A stretch of DNA of 64,000 nt from Nymphaea colorata (GCF_008831285.2 NC_045147.1:14486854-14550853); one strand, 5' to 3'. Shown: positions 36,701-50,534, numbered from the stretch's first letter. Translations and numbers: made by a program. The notes: generated by a model from the letters alone, not told the origin.

Positions 36701-39700
36701 CTTTCAAGCTCATACTACCAGCATGTGTCCCTGTGAGTGTTTCATGTAACACCAAGGAAAAAATCTCCGAGTACACATTTAGTCTTTCCTTCTCAGCCAT
36801 TTCATGGCCCATCTTTTGTAGCAGCTCTTCCTTCAGGGTCAGTGAAACCTTTGTTTCTTCCAAAAGAAACTCCAGCTCAGCCTGCCTCTTCAGATCCATA
36901 TGTTGTTTCTCATTCAACTGGGAAGCAAGATTTGCAAGTTCAGTTTCAAGTTTTTCTTTGGAGCCTCCTACACTCTGCAGCTCATCCTGCAAACATCTCA
37001 AAGTTTCTTTCAAGCAAGCCAGTTCCGTCACCTGCTTGATTGACTCTTCATTTGCAGACTGGAGAGAAAATTTTAAACCCTTGTTTTCTGAAATACAATC
37101 ATTAAGAATCACCTTAGTCTGATTAAGCTCCTCAGCAGCACTTTCAGAACTCGATACTTTCTGCGCAAGGATGTTCTTTTCCTTGAAAACAGATTGCATC
37201 TCCATCTTTACGCCTGAAAGCTCCTCCAAGAGTTTTGTTTTCTCCTGCAAAAGGGTTTTTCCTGCTTCAGTTGCAAGCATATACTTCTTGGTCATTTCAG
37301 CTAGTTCTCCATGGACTTTTTCTGAATTTGCACTGGATGCTTCCAACTTTTTCACCAGTATTTTAGCATCTGCTTCAGCCTTCTCTTTTATCATTGTAAT
37401 CTGAGATTCTAAATGTCCAAGTTTATTCTCAGTATCCTTCTTTTCTTCAGAAAGTTGAAGAAACTTTCCACAAGCTTCCTGCTGAAGTTGTTCCAAGTGG
37501 GAGAAGGCTTCCTCAATGTCCTTGCCATTGAACTCCTTTGATGTGTTGGTGCCAGTCACTCCACCTACTATGCTTTCATTGAATGAAGACATTTTTCTCC
37601 TTAAACTTTCCAACCTATATTGCAAGGAAGCAACTGTTTTCTCCCTGTCAGCTCGTATGGACAACTCCTTATCTAGATCTAGTCTTAAAGTTTTCAAGTA
37701 ACTTTTCAATGAGAGAATCTCATTTTGAAGATTGACCTTTTCCCACTTTTCCTTTTCTAACAAATGTTTCATTTCTTCGTTCTCTACAGTGCAGGCATCA
37801 TAATTGTGTTTGAAGTCGACCAAATCTATGATCCTCATCTCGGAGTCCTTGAGCTTTTGAATGAGAACATTCTTTTCTTTTAAAAGATCCTGTAAATTGT
37901 TCTCAACAAAGTTATATTTTAGGATCAATTCGTCGCATCTAACATCACACTTTGCCTCATTTTCCTGGAGTACTTTGACATGGTCAGATGCAGCCTGCAA
38001 CTTAATAATCAAAAGCTCCTTTAGGCTTGTAGATTGTTGAAGCTGCCTAATAAGTTCATCATGCTTTGCCTGCATCACCATGATCTCGGATTGTGCTCCA
38101 CGTGCAGTTTCCAGTAATACAAGAGAAAATATTTCCAAGTACAAGTTCAGCATTTCCATCTCTTTCAGTTTGTTTTCGGACTTCTGCTGGAGATTTCCCT
38201 GCAAGAAAAGTGAATGTTTTGTCTCTTCTAAAAGGAAGTCTAGCTCAGACATCCTTCTCTTAAGCTCTTTATTTTCTGACTGATACTCCAGTATTTCAAC
38301 TTTGTCAGCTAATAGAGAATCTGAACCAGACCTAGAAAAGTCACCAGGTACACATACTTCATCTTTCTGACAGCCGAACAAATTATTTGCAGATAAACCT
38401 TTAAGATGCTTTCCTACTAAGATGGCTTCATCTGCAAGTAGAGTTTGCTCTGAACTAAGCTGCTCTAGACGGGGCATCAAGTCACCATTCCTTCTATTCA
38501 ATGCAACCAAGTGAGCATTATCCACCTCTCTATCTTCTTCCGACTTTGACAATTTGTAATGCTTATCTTTATAAGTTCCTTCCAAGTATTGGACTCCAGA
38601 TGAGTTGAAATAAGCATCTTTACTTTCTGCACCATGACATTCTTTCACTGCCACGTGACCCTCAGATTCCAGACTTACAGTTTTTGCTTGCAATGAACTT
38701 TTTTGGCTCTTATCTATGAGAAAAGCATCAGCCTGAGTTCCATACCTTTTGGTTATATGTTGTGCCTTCAATAAAGTGTTGATGGAGTCAAACTTAACCA
38801 GAGGGGAACACGTTTCTTCTGACTGCTCATCATTGCTTCTTTCCAAGGATGGTTGAGCTGCATCAGTAAATGGTTGTCTAGAAAGGTCTTCATTCGTCTC
38901 ATACATTGACAAAACCTGGAATGAAAGTGTCTCAAGGTCCTTTAGTAGCTGATCTACTGAAAGAGAATAATTCTGCCTGAGCCTTGCAAGTGCCATTTCA
39001 GATATAAGAGCCCTATTCTCGAGTTCCAAGTTAACTGAACTTAGTGCATGTTTTTCTGCTAGAAACTTACTGAACCGCTCATCATTCTCTTTTTGCAGTT
39101 TCCGGGCTTCACTTTCTAAAGTAGCAATTGTGTAGATGCAAGAAGAATGAGCATCCTTGACCGCCTGTAGTTCTGCAAGCATTCGCTGCTGGCTTTCTTC
39201 AAGTTGATGAATAAGTGTTTCATAGTAACACTCCATCTGATCCATTTTCTTTGTGAGATTGCTATTCTCAGCTTGAGACTCATCCAACTCTTTAGAGAGC
39301 CCGTTTATCTTTTCTTTCATTTCAATAAAGATGTCATGACCAAGTTCCACCGGCATGCTGTTCGATACATTAGAACAGTGAAAGAAACCTTGTCTGTGAC
39401 ATTGTTTTACATTTGCCATTGAAAGGACACCCGTGTGATGAAAAATGTTATCTGGTATTCCTTCAGATTTCTGAAACTGAGCCACCCCAGAAGTTTTCTC
39501 CAAAAGTGAAGTACTCTCTGGCCCTTTTACAGGGTCATGAAGATCTGATTTAGTCATCAGTCCAGCATTCAGAGAATGAACCAAATTTTGACCACTGTGT
39601 CTAAGACCGAGAATGAGATGCTCCAGAGACTCCAAGTCAGCAACAAGCCCAAGGTCACTTTCCAAGTTTTGGAGACATGCCTTGTCTTTGATAATTTTGA

Positions 39701-42700
39701 TTTTATCTTCCAAAAGAAACAGATTCTGCAGCCAATCTGCCTCTGAATCATTTGTAAAGAAGTCAGAACTTTCTAAAGGAGAAATCATCTTAAGCTTAAC
39801 AATAGATGATACATTACCTGGTTGGCCATACTTATTTTGCACGCCCAACAAGTTATATTGTCCATATTGTGCACTGATTCTCCCAATTTTTTCATTTGCA
39901 TATACCAATGGTCCAACAGCTTTGTTATTTCCATTGTGCAATTTGGCTTTTTCAAAGTCATCTTTGAATTTGGCACACTCAAGTTTTAGGGAAGAAATTG
40001 TTCTTGCCAATTCTTCTCCCGACGCTATTTCTACAACCAGCTGCTCAGCAAGATTTTGTGTTTCTGAAACCATTTCATGAGTTTGAGCATTTAAAGTGCT
40101 TACTTCAAGCTTAAGATCCAAGATGGAGGACTGAGCAGCCTCCAAGCATGCTCTGAGTTTACTATTCTCTTCATACACAGCAGCTGAATCATTATACAGA
40201 GAAATGTTTGAACACCAACCATGAACCCAATCAGCACTCCCTTGTGGCATGAGCTGATGAACACTTACTCCCACATTTTCAAGGCCAGTAATCTGGTTAT
40301 TAGAGAGATGCCCCATATCACCGGATACTGTGCTCTTGAGACTCTCATTTTCATGGGTGCTAGAATTATCGTGTTTCTCTGTATACAAGCTTTCTGAAGT
40401 ACATGATGATCCATCAGCATTGACTACTGAATCTGCAATGTCTTCATTCATCTCTCCTTCCGCTTCAAGTGTTGGAAAACCTCCATCTGATTTGACTCTG
40501 ACTTTTGCACTTGCCTGAAAGATTCAAAGAGGCTCATGTATTAAAAAGGAGAAAAGGATGAAGGAAATGAGGACCTTTGCAATAATTTTCGGAGGCATGA
40601 TAATTACATGTTGTAGCAGAAGCACAAGACATGCATTTGAAATATGGCAAGATGCCATAATAATTGTAAACAGAGTTCTTCACGTGCACTTTGAAGAAGA
40701 AAAGGGAGCAAAAATGCTAGTGTCTCTTCCCTTGAGCTAAACTAAATAATTCTGTGAAACTTTTAGTGTTACATTCCGTTGTTGGTTTGTTTAGCATGTT
40801 TTAGGGGATTGCATGTGATTATGTGAGCACATACACAAAGGGAGTTTTTGTGAAAAATAATTTTGAGCAGTAAAATGACTAAAAAGATTTCAGCTTCAAT
40901 TTGGAATTTATTAAACCAGAAAGAAACCTTTATGAAATATTACCATAATACACCAATCATATCATCTCATGATTTCTGCAAATTACTACTGAAATATGCT
41001 CTTAGAATGCACAGTAAGAGCAAGACCTTTTCATTCTGACGATTGGAGGGTTCTGAGAACACTGCTACTTTACTATCTGTTTCATGCTGAATGCCTGAAC
41101 CAGTAAGCATCTGAATTCCTCTTTCTCTAAGCTCCCGTTGCTGCTCAAATTCTCTGCAGAATTTTCAGGCGAGTTCAGGAGAAAGAAAAAAGTGCTGATA
41201 TAGTCATTAACCAACTTGTTAGGAAAAGGAAAAATACTAAATCCACACTTTCCCTTGCATCACATAGACTAATTCCAACTTCACATGTACCCATGCAGAA
41301 CTATATATGTTCTCTGATACGAAAACAATGAACAACCACATAGGCTGGGAACCTATATGAATGTGTATAGTTGCCTGTTTACTCAACAAAAGAATATAAT
41401 TGATCAAGTTTTGCAATGGCACCTGAACCCAGTTTTGGAAGTAAGCAGCTGGACTGTGACCTGCCATCAGGCATTAAAGATTAGTAAGGTGATTTTGGTT
41501 ACATTATGTTTTATAGTTACACTATCAAACAAGATTTATGTGTCAGCAATAAATAAATTCAGAAAGCATCATTCAACTCAAAATGTGACAATCAGGCGAC
41601 AGGTATGCACAAACACATGCAAATGCCAAGAATTCCAGAGAAAATTGTACTCACATGCAAAACAGTTCCAAACGTGCATCCTTGAAGAGGCAAAGAAATA
41701 GAAACAGGTTTTCCTGCATCCGCATAATCAGCAAGATTGATGGTAGCATCCCCAAGGATACTGGACCGGGAAGAGCCCTGATAAGCAAGAAATGTTTTAC
41801 CAACTGGAAACACTATAAAAAGAGAAGAAAGTGCATCCTAGCATTGTGACATGAGGACACCAATATGCTGAACTTTTCAAGAGTTTCACATCCAAGACTT
41901 TTGGAATTAAGAGAATTCCAGACAGAAGATTATATCTGGCCAATGAAAAGCCATTTAAAGGTACTGGTCCTACCATTGCCACCACCAGTTTGTATAATTT
42001 ATCATCATATTTCTTGTTTCCATGATCTTGGAGTAGCCTTGTGGTTTCATAGACTGGATCTGACCATTTGCAATTCCCATTCCGGACATTTGCTTTAGTT
42101 GTTTTGGCCGTCACTTTTCCAGTGTCCATAGGTATGAAGGACACGAACAACTTGTCCCATCCTGCCTGTGGAACCTGAAAGAAAAGAATGAGAAACTGAT
42201 AAATTTTGCATCATTCAATGATTGCAAGAAATTGAGTTAGAGAAAGAGTCCTCTTGATTAATAAGCAGATTCCTAACCATTTCTTTATTTTTTATAAATC
42301 ATAATTTTTTGTGAAACTTACAATAGGAAAAAGGACCTCCACATTCTACACTGTTCACAATCCACAAAAGGAGGAACACCATAGAGACCCTGGGAGCATC
42401 ATCATCCTGTCATATCTAAGGAGGTTTCTATGATTCTAACAGAAACCAACCATAATAGAGACAGTGAGAGTAACATCAGCCTACCACATCTAATGACGTT
42501 TCTGTCAGAAGCAAAATGTTCATGAACGAAGGATGAGGTCAAAATCAGAAAAAACAAGGTATAAGGACCAGTGCAACAGAGGAATCTAGTATGGCAATGA
42601 GCTATAGAATTAAACTTCGGTTCAATATAGGAAGTGCCAAAACAAATACTTACATGAGTAGCATGAAATTGCAAGCGAAAAACAACTTTCACTTTTATCT

Positions 42701-42731
42701 TCTCAGACTTCCACTTCGTGATTTTTGACAT
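27740..42731 (-). CDS. Giant NT-C2 domain coiled-coil protein, 2972 aa
   Basis: Eleven coding exons on the minus strand: 42731-42654, 42174-41974, 41777-41655, 41460-41423, 41153-41027, 40514-32984, 32856-32684, 32560-32402, 31487-31377, 31275-31133 and 27974-27740. All have GT-AG borders and matching phases, totalling 8919 nt. The first about 160 residues form an N-terminal C2 domain (EEIG1/EHBP1 type): MSKITKWKSEKIKVKVVFRL, GWDKLFVSFIPMDTGK, CKWSDPVYETTRL, INLADYADAGKPV, LLTSKTGF. Such domains are thought to bind membranes or actin-linked partners. REFEQQRELRERGIQ follows, then about 2700 residues of Glu/Lys/Leu-rich coiled coil with internal duplications. The conserved end reads DEEAICKSFRDINELIKDML and FAEVEGERQKLVMTLKN. 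It belongs with the Arabidopsis At1g22060-like, myosin-heavy-chain-related proteins (from memory), whose function is not established. It is about 1000 residues longer than the roughly 2000 I remember for that relative. Confidence 0.88.
29590..29935. repeat. AT-rich foldback element, copy 1
   Basis: It begins TTGTCACAAATACTATTTTC and ends GAAATGTGTTATCTATGACA, which are imperfect inverted repeats. The left half of the core is A-rich and the right half T-rich, so it can fold on itself. It shares TTTTTAACATTTTTTT(T) and GCATTTTTTTG with the element at about 50535-50965. Confidence 0.5.
30495..30600 (+). mobile_element. SINE-like segment with tRNA-type boxes
   Basis: GGGCTCACGTTAGTGGTTAT could be a box A region, and GGTTGCAGGTCCAATCCCAT is a good box B match (GGTTCGAATCC type) 40 bp on. 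TAGTGCTGATTTTCATTTTG follows. No clear target duplication or A tail was found. The family differs from the 11190 element. Confidence 0.4.
31488..32401 (-). other. Intron of the coiled-coil gene with small repeats
   Basis: A phase-0 intron of 914 bp. At 31668-31740 a ~35-bp unit (GAAAATACATTAGACAAGC / GAAAATATATTAGGCAAGC plus TCCTG(T/A)G) is imperfectly duplicated. TTTAAATAGGGATGCAACC at about 31952 looks promoter-like and may be a decayed LTR, but no ends were found. Confidence 0.6.
34360..38250 (-). repeat. In-frame internal duplications in the 7.5-kb exon
   Basis: Two kinds of unit can be told apart. Unit A (about 220 aa, starts near 38247 and 36880) opens ELDFLLEETK or ELEFLLEETK and includes IFSLVL(L/H)ET. 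Unit B (about 210 aa, starts near 37590, 36223, 35595 and 34968) opens with a (M/L)xxFxE/GDS-type segment and includes KFLQ, LVKEKSE and (I/M)LNDYI/C. The order along the protein is A1-B1-A2-B2-B3-B4. TCAGTTAATTCTGCATGGAG recurs exactly at 34646 and 35281; equivalent sites in B3/B4 and B2/B3 are 636 and 630 bp apart, both multiples of three. Confidence 0.85.
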
Positions 42732-44999
42732 TATTTTCAGGTACAACCAGGAGAATGATGATCACCTCCCAAAAAAGAATCATCCAAATGTTCAGAAGGA
42801 CAACATCAATATAACGTGCACATTCGCCTGTCCTTCACCATGCATCAATGGTAGGTCATCTGACAATAATAGGAAGAGAAATGGAGATATTTGGTTAAAA
42901 GAAACCATCCAGAAGCTTAACAATATTCGACTGAACCATCAAATATGTCCTTGAATGCACGCAACAATTTGGAATGATTAAAGAAAGAACTGCAGAGATC
43001 TTTTTATTGTTCATTTTGTGCCAATTGGAGCAATAAAGATCAGGGAAACAACAAACATGATATACATGACAAGACGCTCAAATGTCGATAGCAAATTAAA
43101 AGCTGGAAATAATTTTTTATTCCTACTACAAATTCAACTTCCTAAACTGTTATAAAGTTTAATATGTTTCCTTATCTGAAGAAAAAACCCAACCGAAAAG
43201 GGAAAAAGGCCTAACTAAACTCATGCATGAAGACAGTTCTACATTCTTGAGCATTGCACAAGAATTGGACAGACTCAGGTCAGTCAGGTGTGTTTCGAAT
43301 GAGCAACTAATGTTCAAGTCCTGACAGTTACGTTTTCAGATGCCCGATATCCTAGCAACAAACTTTTATCACAGCGAAGATAAGGACCAAGAGCAGAGAA
43401 AAACAATGCAAACCTGTACTAGGTCCTTTAGTGTGTATGCGACAAGAGAAAAGCAAAACAAAATGCTGGAGGACTCGACCTTCAAACTTCACTGAAATAG
43501 CAAAAACAGATATTTTGGAAGAGCTCAACCATGCACCGACCAGACAAGCCTACTCTCTAGCAACTCTCTAGCAATAAATTAACAATGCTGCGAGCAAAAG
43601 CACAAGTGGATAACAAAATGTTTGCCCGTAACAATGCAGTCATCGTGTCATGAACTTGATATAGTCCTTAGTATTTGAAGTTTGAACATGATAATGCAAT
43701 TCTGATTATGATGTTTCAAGTTCCCGTAGCTTAGTCAGAAATATGCTAAACGCTCTAAGCACGGAGATAATAGATCAAACACTTGGGTTGAAATCAATGC
43801 AGAACCAGAAGCACAGCATAGTAAATGCTGCAAACGGGCGCCATAAAGAGGTAAAGTTAGCACTTCACACCTTACCATAAGCACAAATTAATTTTCCAGG
43901 ACCAAACCAAGCGGAAGATAAAATTAAGCCTCACGATCAACCTACATTCCCCAGAGTCTAGCGTGAATTCTTCCGCAAAGCCTACTTGAAGTCGGAAAAG
44001 AACAATGAAACGGATAAACAAGAGAAACAACTATTCGATCTGCTCTAAGCATGAAACTTTCCACCAATTTCGTGACGAGGGGGGATCATCATTTGATCGC
44101 AACAGTAACTATGGAAGGAGTTTATCACAACCTGAGTCTGCAGCCTCAAAAGAACATTCTGCAGAATCGCTAGTCCAGCATTCACGACCTTAAACCCTAA
44201 ATCCTAGAGCGGACAATTTGTGATGAAAACATATGATAAGCGACGGAATACATGAAAACAGGTAAAGTAAACGGAGAAGTATTCGCTCACTTATTCCTTA
44301 AATGTCAAGGTAAAACAAAAAATAAAGTACATATAGCAAGAAAGAAGGTAAGAAAACGACTGGATTTCTTTTTGGCAGGGGAAAAAAGGAGAAAAACACT
44401 TTGTTTCTGAATGCATCAATCTACGTCAGGATCTTTTCCAACTTACGATGCCGACAAGATGGACGACCTGGAAACTATATTTACAAAAGAATACATCGAT
44501 AAAAAAAAAATCATTGAAAACCATAAATTCGTACAAAATCAAGCCAAGAGAGATCGACGATCTCTGCACTCGAAATTCAGCGCCACTAGCTTCCAACAAT
44601 AGCGATCTCCGAATCATTCAATTTTCTTTGCTCCGTAGCAGATATTGAAAACAAAAAAAAAAAAGTTAAGTCGTCAAAAACAAAAAGGAAAAAAAGATCG
44701 ATGAAAAACATCAAAAATGCGGAAGATAACAACGGCATTGAGCTCGCGCTTTCTCACCTAACTCCAGAGGTAGGAAGGACAAATCAAAAAAGAAAAATCT
44801 TCAGCCGGACGAAGAAGAAGACAGATCGCAGCCTCAGAGGAACACAGACCACTTCATTCTCCTCGTCATCCTCCAGATCGTCGCGTTGATCATGAGTCAA
44901 TAGAACAAGCCAAAAGTAACTCCAGATGCTGGACAGTCCTCACGTTCCCAACACAGTAAGTCAATAAACTTACAGACTGCACTTGCACAGCTCTGCAAA

Positions 45000-45044
<45 letters not shown>

Positions 45045-45240
45045 CAATTAAGTGAGGAAGCGAGGAGGCATGTGATGGCGCCGAAGGGGGCAGCGTGGAA
45101 AATGGCAGCTCCCGGACGCAGCTGCGACTCTGCGTAGAAAATGCTCACATCGGAGCTGTACTCTATCTCTCTCTTCTCCCACTCCTCTTTGCTTTCTGGA
45201 GGAGTTTTTTTCTTTTTTTACACGCTCGGCTTTTATGTGG
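42732..45240 (-). other. Probable 5' leader, with intron(s), of the coiled-coil gene
   Basis: No upstream coding exon is needed, since the NT-C2 domain starts at the ATG at 42731. The nearest promoter-like DNA on the minus strand is at about 45000-45240: a CT-rich leader (GA run 45003-45039 on +) and CATAAAAG at about 45231-45238. So the 5' UTR probably contains one or more introns of about 2 kb. Exact splice sites were not resolved. Confidence 0.4.
45003..45039. repeat. (GA)n microsatellite in the gene leader
   Basis: About 18 GA units. CT on the minus strand is typical of plant 5' UTRs. Confidence 0.95.
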
Positions 45241-46051
45241 GATTTTGAAGTAAACGTGGAGGGAGGAAAAAGGGTGGTGGGACCGCTGGTGAGAGAGAGA
45301 GAAACAGCTGATTAAATAAAAGCGACGTCCCGCCAAATCCCCTAATTAATTGAGTTACTATTATTAACTAATTACGATTCCATATAACCCCTTTTACTTT
45401 TGTAGTATTTCCGTAAAAAGGCTCCCCGAAAAGAACCTGGTGTGTAGTCGGGTAGGCACGGGAGAGGTGATTAAGATTTAGAAAATGCAAGCTTCTTTTG
45501 GAATTTATGAAAAATGTTGTTCTTTTATTAGTTTAAATTTAACTCGCGGTAGATGATCCCATGGCACATTAAATTTATGGAATTAAGATTCTTAACCTTA
45601 GTTTGCTTATTAGTTTGGGCGGGAAGGTGGTGTTAAGTCTCTCTAATAAGTAAGGTTAGCGGAAATGAGCCGAACGGACCGAATAATTACTTCTTTACCC
45701 CAAAACCAAGTTGAGCTTGGCCGGTGACTCGGGTTCGGACGTGCCAATCTTAAGCTTACCAGAATATATATAATTACTTCATCAACAATAGCAATATTGG
45801 GAGTACAATTCATTTATTAGGAGTCGTATTATGTTTTAAGTAGTTTTAATATATATATATATATATATACCAACTGGCTATTTTATGGTCAGATGTTCTT
45901 TTTATGTTTTATAAAGTTACCAACCATTACAAATGGTGTATTTCATTGCTAAAAACCTTGGTCAATAACTGCCATTGTGGAATGTACTATTTACGATAGT
46001 CATTAATGTCGTAAAATATAAAAAACCCATATGACTATAAACGTTGACTGG

Positions 46052-46112
<61 letters not shown>

Positions 46113-47639
46113 GCATTTACTAGTATTCACTCTGTGAAGTTTTGAGGTATTTGGGTGGTACCTTACTAACTATCAAAATTTGGAAATGACCACGTGAATT
46201 AAGCAATCGTTCCAGAAAACGACCGCCTCCATTTGGAGTGCAGTGCAAAACCATGGTTCATAATACAATGCCAACTCCAAACGCTTCCCTAATGATTTCT
46301 CTTTCTTCTTAAGCTTTTCTCAATTTATTTTACACACACATATATATATAAACTTTTAAAATCAGTTTCTCTTTACTTCTTTACTCCACTAGTGAAGTTA
46401 CCATTGGGCTTGTGTGGACAACTCCTCACCCCAACTTGTGTAAATTATTTTATCATTTGCTGGACTCAAGCCTAACCATATGGAATGCTCGTATCTACAT
46501 GCACTCAATTCATTGTAATAATAAGATGAATTAATGTCTCTCACTAAAACTTTCTGGTTCGGCCACTGTTTTACTCCGTTCTAGAACTTTTTTTTTTGGT
46601 GATGGAAAAAGTCTTGTATCATGTTTGGCATCTACTGATTGGTGGGAGCTTTTTGGAGTCACTGGATCTGGATCAGGTCCACACAATTTAGACCATCCTC
46701 TAACAAACAGTCATACAAAGCTGGCTAGGGCCCCATTACCGGCACCACGTTATCAGAAAAGAACACCGTGGAAGAAGAGTTTTACACAAGACGCAGAACC
46801 CTTTCATAAAAATGACATAATTTTATCGTAAAAGACAAAAGGCGGAATCAAAAGCACAGGCGACGGTAGCATTTTGTGAAACCGCGGTCTCTTTCTTCCT
46901 CCCTTTTTGCTCCTTGCAAGCTTTAACTTTGTATTTTTAACTTTTAAAGGCGTAATCATGGAGCTAATATTTTATGTTTGATATAAATTGACAGTTTTAT
47001 TTTACATTAGATTCTTTTTTTAAAAAAGTATAATCATGTGGCTAGTACATGAGCTATGTTGGTAGGGTTTTTCAGGTTGGGGGTGGACAAATTCTGATAT
47101 TTTGGGTCCCAATTGAGCTGTAGACATTTGGCATTGCTTTATGGAATTGGGAATCACAGCATATGAGCTTGTGGCTGGAAAAGTAGCAGACTGTTCCACC
47201 ATGAAATCATTATTGAAAAAGCTGAAGGACAGTGAATGATGCGTTTGCGTGCGTGAGTGCGTGCACATGTCCATGCAATGTGTGTGTGTGGATCTTTTCA
47301 AGAACCCGCGTAACATTTAAATTAAGGATTGTGAATGCCGATCTTCTTTAAATGATGAGTTTCACTACCATTAATATTAATGACTCATTTTGCTCGAATA
47401 GCTTTGCAAGGATTAGCTTCCAAAAGGGTTTACAAGTTTGGAAGATTTCATATGATTGAATACATACATATAACTGATGGGCATGGTATCTGTGAATAAA
47501 TTAATGTTTGCGTCTGTAATGAGGACACGAAATTATTGCTCTCTCTCTCTCTTTCTCTCTCTAGAAACTAGTCTCACCATAAAGATCCAGCCTTTTGTAA
47601 GAGTAAATAACGTTTGTACTTGGGTGCGATGACGATGAA
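45241..47639. other. Intergenic, no gene recognised
   Basis: AT-rich DNA with an AT tract at 45849-45869 and a compound (CT)n(TA)n tract at 46055-46112. Short frames such as 46625-46831 show no domain. Confidence 0.55.
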
Positions 47640-48008
<369 letters not shown>

Positions 48009-48205
48009 GTGAATTTTATTGTCCAGGTTTGAATAGAAAAATCTCCCAACATATTGCAATGCAATGCAAGAGGTGATCATGATTGGACAAAGCTCAAGAA
48101 TATCGGCATTGGGCAGTAGGTTGTAAGATGCAGTGAAATTTCTCCAGACCCAAACAAAAGAATTCACAAATCCTATATATACAACTTGGCTATATATTGA
48201 AGCTA

Positions 48206-48233
48206 CTCTCTCTCTCTCTCTCGCTCTCTCTCT

Positions 48234-48265
<32 letters not shown>
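48206..48265. repeat. Compound (CT)n(CA)n(TA)n microsatellite
   Basis: A CT run with one CG interruption, then CACACACACA, then TA to 48265. Confidence 0.95.
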
Positions 48266-48924
48266 GAACTAGTTTCAATATTGAATTGAAAAATTATTCT
48301 TAAAATGGTTGCAATATAAGAGTTTATGATTTCTTTGCTTAAGGACCATGACCATAAATGGAGGTCGCTTTTGGTCGGTCCAGTGTGGAGGTCCCCATCC
48401 CCCACAATCTTACTCTCAGCACCATATTGATATAGTCCTCTGTTAATCACCTTAGTCCTCTGCCAATCGAATTTGGGAACACAGATCCACCAAAGAACTG
48501 GGTCCACTCATTAATTAATTACACAAGTATAGTTTTCATCGTTTTTAAAGTTGTCAATGTCCAACAAGGGGTTAGGTGGGATAGTACATTTTCCGCTCAC
48601 CAGCAACAAGAGAAAGTCTTGTTTACTCTTAGATCTCTTTGGATGCCACTGCCAATAGAAATGCAAATATACAATCATTCATGTCTTGTTTACCTAAGTT
48701 TGATCATATGTGGTGACCCCCTTACTACCACTGAAAATATTAATACAAAATTTGCACATAGCTTCAACTGATATTGTATCAATAGAGAAAATGAAACACT
48801 AGATCTCTTGTGGACATAAACGCCTCAACATTTCAAGTTGTTGTTTTTACAAATTTAGTGAGTGTAGAAATTAACTGCAGATATTGAAAAACACTGAAAA
48901 TATTTGTAAATTTTGTTTTTTTTT

Positions 48925-48964
<40 letters not shown>

Positions 48965-50534
48965 GATAGCGACATGAAGGTGTCTATTCTTTTATCAGTG
49001 AGAAATGCAACGCAACGACATATATATTCAACATGGAAAGTTGAGGTAAAACCAAGTACAGCAAAGGAATGTACATTACATCGATCACCAACTTCAAACC
49101 CGTGATCCCTCCATCCTTTTTAACTTGGAACTCTCTGAATTGTCTTCTAGCTAGGGTGCTGCAGAGCCCCGTGGGATGTCTTTGACCTCCTCTTCTCGAT
49201 GGTTCTAAAAAAGTTCGCCACATTGAATTGAATGTGGGGCCAAACTAATACAATTGTAAGATTTTTTTTTCTTTCATATCTTATACAAATTTTTATTATT
49301 TAAAAAATAAATATTTCATATTTAAAAAAAAATATTTTTAGCCAATTTAGAAAAACTAATTTTGACAACGCCGGGGACACTATTGAAAGTGAAATTTCAG
49401 TCGCCTGTTTGATAGTCATAGCCCAGCGTATCACAGCGTGGCATGAAATATCTGCAGTATAGGAATTGGATCCTGTTGGCTGCTTTGGATTAGTGGAGCA
49501 TATTGGTTTAGCGTGCAACTTGGTGTATTAATACGAACATGAGACAATATTAGGAGCATGTTATATGAGGGCGACCGACAGCGACACATCTCCATTGTGG
49601 TATCATCCTGCAAGAGCACTTCTACAAGGGGCCGTAGATCTTGTCATCTTTCTTAGGCTTTTTTCTTGCTGACAATCTTTCCCTTCTTTTTTTTTTTATG
49701 ATTTGGCAAATTTTATCCAACCTCTGGTAAAACGAAACTTTATGAGAGTTTGGCTTAACAGTTGGCCCTAGCGCTGATAGGCAGCCAGTTTTTATTTCAA
49801 ATCTCAATGGTGTCAAAAGTGAAAAGAACATTAATGTATGCAGGAAAAGTGTGGCTTTTTTATGTATCGGATGGTACCAGAGAAAACGGGATAATATGAG
49901 AAATTGCGTCAGGCTCTATAAAAGGACGACCAACCTTGTCATTTCTGGATAAGTGGGTCCAACTATTTTGTACGCGTTTGAGTTGGATCATGTGCCCTGA
50001 TTGCCTGAAGTGGGCCTGATGCTGTGCTAGTTGACAAGATAGATTTGGATCCGGGCTGCAGATCTGCTCCAGGTGGGGACTAATGAGAACCAGATCTATC
50101 TTTAAGCAAGCTTTGATAATTTATTATCTCAAGTCGATATCTTCAACTGGATGTGATTAGGCTTTGCATGGCCTTGCACATGGGACAACATTTTAGTATT
50201 ACATAATGTTTCATTAAAATATCCTACGGTAGAAAACTATTCGAGTAATTGTTTTTCATTCACGCAATAGTGTTTGAGAATTTTTCTTTGGCCAATTATA
50301 GCACTTCGATGCCGTAACAGGCAGATTTTTAATGCCTAGATTTTTTGTCTCACCCCTTGAACTAGGACAGTATTCGGGAAACATGTTTCTGGAATGGGAT
50401 GCAACGAGCAATGAAAGTATAAAACCATCATTTTGATGAATCCGGAGCCAAATTCAAATTTTGAATTTATGTTCCTGTTATTCAGAGATAGCAAATGTAC
50501 CTTGAAGAATCTACCCTAAAAATGGGGATTGATT
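48266..50534. other. Intergenic, no gene recognised
   Basis: A CT tract lies at 48928-48961 and low-complexity A/T at 49261-49340. From about 49920 the DNA is rich in GGATC, AGATC and GATCC words. No frame resembles a known protein. Confidence 0.5.

Noticed and set aside
33830-40080. Many open frames on the + strand opposite the coiled-coil exon (for example 36577-37122, 39613-40080)
   Set aside because: They are antisense shadows of a long Leu/Glu/Lys-rich exon; the Ser/Phe-rich translations are typical of reading such DNA backwards.
42402-42746. Upstream start (TTG) for the NT-C2 protein giving five more residues
   Set aside because: TTG is not a normal plant start; the ATG at 42731 gives the family's conserved beginning MSKITKWK.
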